Assembly: GCA_021827245.1 (NCBI GenBank)
Contig: JAKAWN010000266.1
Coordinates: 1 to 9,466 of the forward strand
Length of the DNA: 9,466 nt
Origin: Acidobacteriota bacterium
GTDB lineage: Bacteria; Acidobacteriota; Terriglobia; UBA7540
Direction: 5' to 3'
The translations under genes and the position numbers were made by a program. The notes below the pieces were generated by a model, which did not search any database, had not been told where the DNA came from, and was given only the letters and a program-made list of their open reading frames with translations. Positions 6,652 to 9,466 of this stretch are shown one piece after another (position 1 is the stretch's first letter; every line of letters starts with the position of its first letter).

Positions 6652-6762
6652 GTGGCATTCTCCCAGATAGTCCAGCTATTATGGAAACCTCAATATTGTT
6701 TCCCCCTTTTCAGTCGTCTAGGGCGGCGTGGTGGCACGGGCGAACTGACCACGTGAATCCAA

Positions 6763-6800
6763 CTGGAGCGATCACGGTGTGGCTTTCAATGGCGCTCCAG
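6763..6800 (-). terminator. Inverted repeat over the end of the heme-protein gene, weak terminator candidate
   Basis: CTGGAGCG at 6763-6770 and CGCTCCAG at 6793-6800 form a perfect 8-bp inverted repeat with a 22-nt loop that spans the stop codon of the gene ending at 6772. No U-run follows on the - strand, so intrinsic termination is uncertain. Confidence 0.25.
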
Positions 6801-8277
6801 TATATTCATTGTATTTAGCGGAGGATTCGACTCCATGAGTCAGCGGCCTTACACCAAATGGCATAGGAATTTCCTTTGGCCCCGTTGCCTTCCACCACAT
6901 GGGCAGTGTCTTGAAGGCGAAGACCATATCGTAGTCAGTTGCTACCGAGCCACTGCTAGGGTCCTGCGGTTCAGTCCCCGGACGAGATTGGAACCAACGC
7001 CACCAATCTGGTGAACCGGGGGCGGGGGAGCAGATGTATGGCCCGTTTGGGTCGCCGACAGGGCAGGGCTTAAACGGCGGTCCGGGCAAGGGATTGGCAT
7101 AAGAGGGCAACAGAAATGACACCTGCCTGTGCAGGGTTGGTTGCCATTCGGCCGGACCATGGCAACTCATGCAGGAAGAATCACGATGATTTGTCAAGAC
7201 CCTGCCTGCCACTTCGATGTCATTGGTCGCTCCATCATTCGGGCCTGACAGCCGCCCACCCCAACCTAGCGTTTGTGTGGAATAAATGGGTGCCGCCGGA
7301 TTGATCCAATTCTCTCTGAGATTTTCTTCGGGGTGCTTATCGGGATCTACACCAGGATCGTTACCCCACATTGCGCCCAATGGAACCATCTTGTCCCATG
7401 CATCGCCAGTGGCATTGGCATCATAGACCAAAGTGGCAAAGACCCAACCCGTTTGAGGTGCAGCAATCGAATCCTTGACTATGATGTCGAATTGCATCAC
7501 ATACGAGGTCAGCACTTCGGGCTTACCGGGACTTTGTTCCGGGATTGCCGTGTAGATGGGCCACGCGGCGGCGCCCTTCGTAGCTGGCCACCAGTCTTGC
7601 TGAACCGCAGGATTGTCCGAAACGAAGACAGCCGCCTTAACGACGACCGAGCCCTCAGGAAATTGAAAACTGTCGGTAGTCGTTGTCGGATTTGTTGCTG
7701 TGTCTCCCCACACTTTGTGGAGGGTATATGCCGCTCTCTCGTCATAGTAGGTCAAGACGTGGGTATCAAATGTGGTCAACAAGCCGGTGCCAGGAAAAAT
7801 CGACGGGCCGAACTGTCCCGCTGCGTACGTCCCATGGATGCTCTCGCGAATAGACCCAAGCCATGGCTCGTTGTACCAACGCGCCTTGGAGGCGTCCCAG
7901 TCTTTATAGTCAAGTAAAAGTGCGCGAGCATTGGGGCTTACATACTGTTTTAGTGCCTCAACATAGGCCGCGGCATTCTGAACTGTGATTCGTCCGCCAC
8001 CAATCGCCTTTAGCCATGGTGGATTCGCCATCGGTGGCGGCGGCTGTGACGGCCACGCATGGCTCAGCGTGAACATCGGACCTTGATATTGTGCCGCTGG
8101 TGGAATCAGTCCATTGTTAGCGAGAAATGGATTGTCGGGTACAGAGGCTCTTTCACTCGTGGCAAAAGGGTTTTGCTGCGCAGCTCGAACCGCTGATTGT
8201 TCCTTAGTCAGACAGAGGAGACAGGCCACTGCCAACCCAAGCGATGTCAAGGTAATCCTCTTCAGGATAGGGCTCAT
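6772..8277 (-). CDS. Secreted protein with one c-type heme motif, 501 aa, function unknown
   Basis: The start at 8277 has GGAGG (plus-strand 8283-8287) 5 nt upstream; a longer in-frame start at 8355 lacks such a site and would place 26 residues before the signal peptide. Residues 1-35 form a Sec signal: basic Lys6/Arg7, a hydrophobic core of Leu/Ala/Cys up to about 24, and a likely cleavage near Val-Arg-Ala-Ala-Gln. A single Cys-Met-Ser-Cys-His motif (Cys369, Cys372, His373) would attach heme c, so the mature protein acts outside the cytoplasm. The rest is rich in Trp, Pro and Gly, with pieces such as Trp-Tyr-Asn-Glu-Pro-Trp (134-139), and does not resemble a small cytochrome c domain. I take it for a large periplasmic cytochrome-like oxidoreductase or electron-transfer protein, but I cannot name the family's reaction. 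No cytochrome maturation gene is nearby. Confidence 0.82.
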   Translation of the reverse strand: MSPILKRITLTSLGLAVACLLCLTKEQSAVRAAQQNPFATSERASVPDNPFLANNGLIPPAAQYQGPMFTLSHAWPSQPPPPMANPPWLKAIGGGRITVQNAAAYVEALKQYVSPNARALLLDYKDWDASKARWYNEPWLGSIRESIHGTYAAGQFGPSIFPGTGLLTTFDTHVLTYYDERAAYTLHKVWGDTATNPTTTTDSFQFPEGSVVVKAAVFVSDNPAVQQDWWPATKGAAAWPIYTAIPEQSPGKPEVLTSYVMQFDIIVKDSIAAPQTGWVFATLVYDANATGDAWDKMVPLGAMWGNDPGVDPDKHPEENLRENWINPAAPIYSTQTLGWGGRLSGPNDGATNDIEVAGRVLTNHRDSSCMSCHGPAEWQPTLHRQVSFLLPSYANPLPGPPFKPCPVGDPNGPYICSPAPGSPDWWRWFQSRPGTEPQDPSSGSVATDYDMVFAFKTLPMWWKATGPKEIPMPFGVRPLTHGVESSAKYNEYTGAPLKATP

Positions 8278-8294
8278 GGGTTCCTCCGTAGCTG

Positions 8295-8315
8295 ATGTGG
8301 AATGTGGAATATGGC
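8295..8315. repeat. Tandem 7-bp repeat in the leader of the heme-protein gene
   Basis: ATGTGGA occurs twice back to back (8295-8301 and 8302-8308), followed by a degenerate third copy, ATATGGC (8309-8315). It lies between the candidate -10 and the ribosome-binding site, where an operator or RNA-binding protein site could sit. Confidence 0.4.
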
Positions 8316-8320
8316 GCAAC

Positions 8321-8349
8321 ATTTTATCGGGAACGGAAAGAAACTTCAA
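8321..8349 (-). promoter_or_regulatory. Candidate sigma70 promoter of the heme-protein gene
   Basis: On the - strand, TTGAAG (8344-8349) and TAAAAT (8321-8326) are 17 nt apart, with four and five consensus matches. Transcription would start about 40 nt upstream of the start codon at 8277. A perfect TTGACA on the - strand at 8372-8377 with a weaker -10 18 nt downstream is an alternative. Confidence 0.45.
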
Positions 8350-8377
8350 TATCAACTCGAAGCCATGAGGCTGTCAA

Positions 8378-8908
8378 GTGAAATGTCGCTGTATTGCCAT
8401 ATTACGATTCGCTTTAGCTCAATTCCCTCTAAATCGAGCAATGCCTAGTTCCGAAACCGGTTAGGACATCCTGCCCGGTGCCGGCAGCTAGAGGTGGAGC
8501 GAACCGTTTGGATTGGCAGTATGCTGACCCTGCATGGGAGCAGCTTCGCGCCCCAAGGTGTCGCCAAGAGCGAAGGATGATCTAAAGATGACGGTGAAAC
8601 ATAGATCAAGGAAGGTGTTCGGGACCTTCACCGCCGCGAAGTTCTCCCGGGATTGCGCTATCTGATGGAAGGGTACATATCTGGCTTGAGGGCCGTCGCA
8701 CCGTCGATCAGCTCATTGATTAGCTGGGCGCCCTGTTTGCCATACGTACTGAGATAAAGCACATCTAATTGGAAAATGAGAAGTGAGGGACCAGCCTTCA
8801 ATGGAGAGAGCGATGGATTAGATATTCGCCAATAACGAAACGAGAAGCAGCCGGTCCCGTCAGCACGAGGATTTATCCGCCTTGCGCTTTTCGGATTCTT
8901 GCATAGAC
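8378..8908. other. About 530 bp without a convincing gene
   Basis: No open frame here combines a start codon, a ribosome-binding site and recognisable protein features. A start-less open frame runs on the - strand down to a stop at 8658-8660, but it is short and lacks clear homology. No tRNA-like cloverleaf and no long repeat were seen. The stretch may be decayed coding DNA next to the truncated peptidase, or plain intergenic sequence. Confidence 0.5.
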
Positions 8909-9352
8909 CTACGGGGCTTTTAGAGTTTCCAATGCTGTTTGAAGCTGCGGATCCTGACCGTCAACCGCTGCTTCGTATGACCAGTCCACGGGGATGTCGG
9001 GTGTTATCCCCTTGCCTTCGATCCGAACCCCATTCCAGCTTGTAAAGGCCGCCACAGGAAGCACCAGAGTGTATTCGTGCCCGATTTTGATGCCGGATCT
9101 GGACACCAGCCGGCCTGCGGTGCGATTTCCAACAATTGTGGCAAGGTGATTTTCCTGCGCAAATTGCGCCAGCATTTCAGCGGCTCCCGTGGAGTGTTCG
9201 TTCACGAGAATCACGACGCGGCCCTGAAATCGGCGCTTGCCGAGGCCTTCGGTTACGAGCGCGATGGATCTCTTTTTCGCGAATTTGAGGGCCAGGGGCA
9301 GAAGTTCGAACTTGAATCGGGGAATGTGTCCGAATCGCGGTAGATTCTTCAA
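8909..9352 (-). pseudogene. S41-family (C-terminal processing/tricorn-like) peptidase, C-terminal fragment
   Basis: The 147 residues match the C-terminal part of the bacterial S41 (TSPc) domain: Leu-Val-Thr-Glu-Gly-Leu-Gly (32-38), Val-Val-Ile-Leu-Val-Asn-Glu-His (46-53), Ala-Ala-Glu-Met (57-60), Ile-Val-Gly-Asn-Arg-Thr-Ala-Gly-Arg (73-81) and the closing Glu-Gly-Lys-Gly-Ile-Thr-Pro-Asp (112-119). The first half of the domain and everything before it, normally 200 residues or more, is missing. The frame opens only at a TTG at 9352, with an in-frame TGA just upstream and no good ribosome-binding site. In the Asn-Glu-His-Ser-Thr-Gly-Ala-Ala-Glu segment the position usually held by the nucleophilic Ser is Gly56, and the Lys of CtpA-type enzymes is Arg81. 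A degraded or interrupted gene fits best. A read-level frameshift is the alternative, but the upstream sequence in other frames does not look like S41. Confidence 0.7.
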
Positions 9353-9396
9353 TCTTCATTTGTAGACAAAAATAGTTCAACAAACATGCAGTAACA

Positions 9397-9466
9397 TCAG
9401 GCGGCTTGTAACAGGTCAACGATGTTCTCAATGGCCTTGTCGGCCTTGTGGTAGGCGGCTTCCAGT
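9397..9466 (-). CDS. 3' end of an unidentified gene, cut by the window edge
   Basis: Reading the - strand in from the window end gives 22 codons and a TGA at 9397-9399. The peptide is Ala-rich and helical, with alternating Glu/Lys/Asp and Leu/Ile/Val residues (Glu-Ala-Ala-Tyr-His-Lys-Ala-Asp near the start, Val-Asp-Leu-Leu-Gln-Ala-Ala at the end). This looks like the natural C-terminal helix of a protein. It stops 45 nt short of the peptidase fragment. A transposase or recombinase tail would explain the broken peptidase, but the stub is too short to say. Confidence 0.4.
   Translation of the reverse strand, partial: LEAAYHKADKAIENIVDLLQAA

Noticed and set aside
7273..7917. 214-codon open frame on the + strand
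   Set aside because: It is antisense to the secreted heme protein, which has a signal peptide, a CXXCH motif and a good ribosome-binding site.
8658..8908. Start-less open frame on the - strand in the gene-poor stretch, ending in an Ala/Leu/Ile-rich helix-like segment
   Set aside because: It has no start codon or ribosome-binding site and no motif I can name; an open run of this length can occur by chance. It could be a gene remnant, but the evidence is too thin to call.

Overview
The window looks like an accessory region from a soil-type bacterial chromosome of moderate GC content. The S41-peptidase remnant and the secreted single-heme protein on the right resemble genes common in Acidobacteria and related soil phyla. 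That placement is family-level recognition only, because no ribosomal or marker gene is present.

Left block (about 141-6183, + strand): one compact operon. A sigma70-like promoter and a near-perfect Shine-Dalgarno sequence drive a 72-residue peptide with no cysteine, whose only Trp is the very last residue (Lys-Trp-COOH). After a 72-nt gap containing a possible hairpin come six genes: a 601-aa TPR-rich protein, an NAD-dependent epimerase/dehydratase-like SDR, a flavodoxin-fold FMN reductase, a class I SAM-dependent O-methyltransferase-like enzyme, a fold-type-I PLP aminotransferase and a second FMN reductase. These six overlap each other by 13, 1, 17, 4 and 4 nt, so they are almost certainly translationally coupled. 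The set (abundantly translated short peptide, possible scaffold protein, redox, methyl-transfer and amino-transfer enzymes) reads like a small natural-product pathway built on or guided by a peptide. None of the standard RiPP enzymes (LanB/C/M, YcaO, radical SAM, ATP-grasp, lasso cyclase), no PEARL ligase, no protease and no exporter is visible. If this is a peptide-derived pathway, it does not match a class I recognise.

Middle and right block (6277-8277, - strand): a VOC/glyoxalase-fold protein faces the operon convergently. Upstream of it lies a secreted 501-aa protein with one CXXCH heme motif, which has its own candidate promoter and strong RBS. I see no functional link between these two and the operon.

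Right end: about 630 bp with no convincing gene follows, then the C-terminal part only of an S41-family peptidase on the - strand, then the last 22 codons of another - strand gene running off the window. The peptidase breaks off abruptly, which suggests a decayed or interrupted locus.

I found no tRNA, rRNA, CRISPR array or complete insertion sequence.
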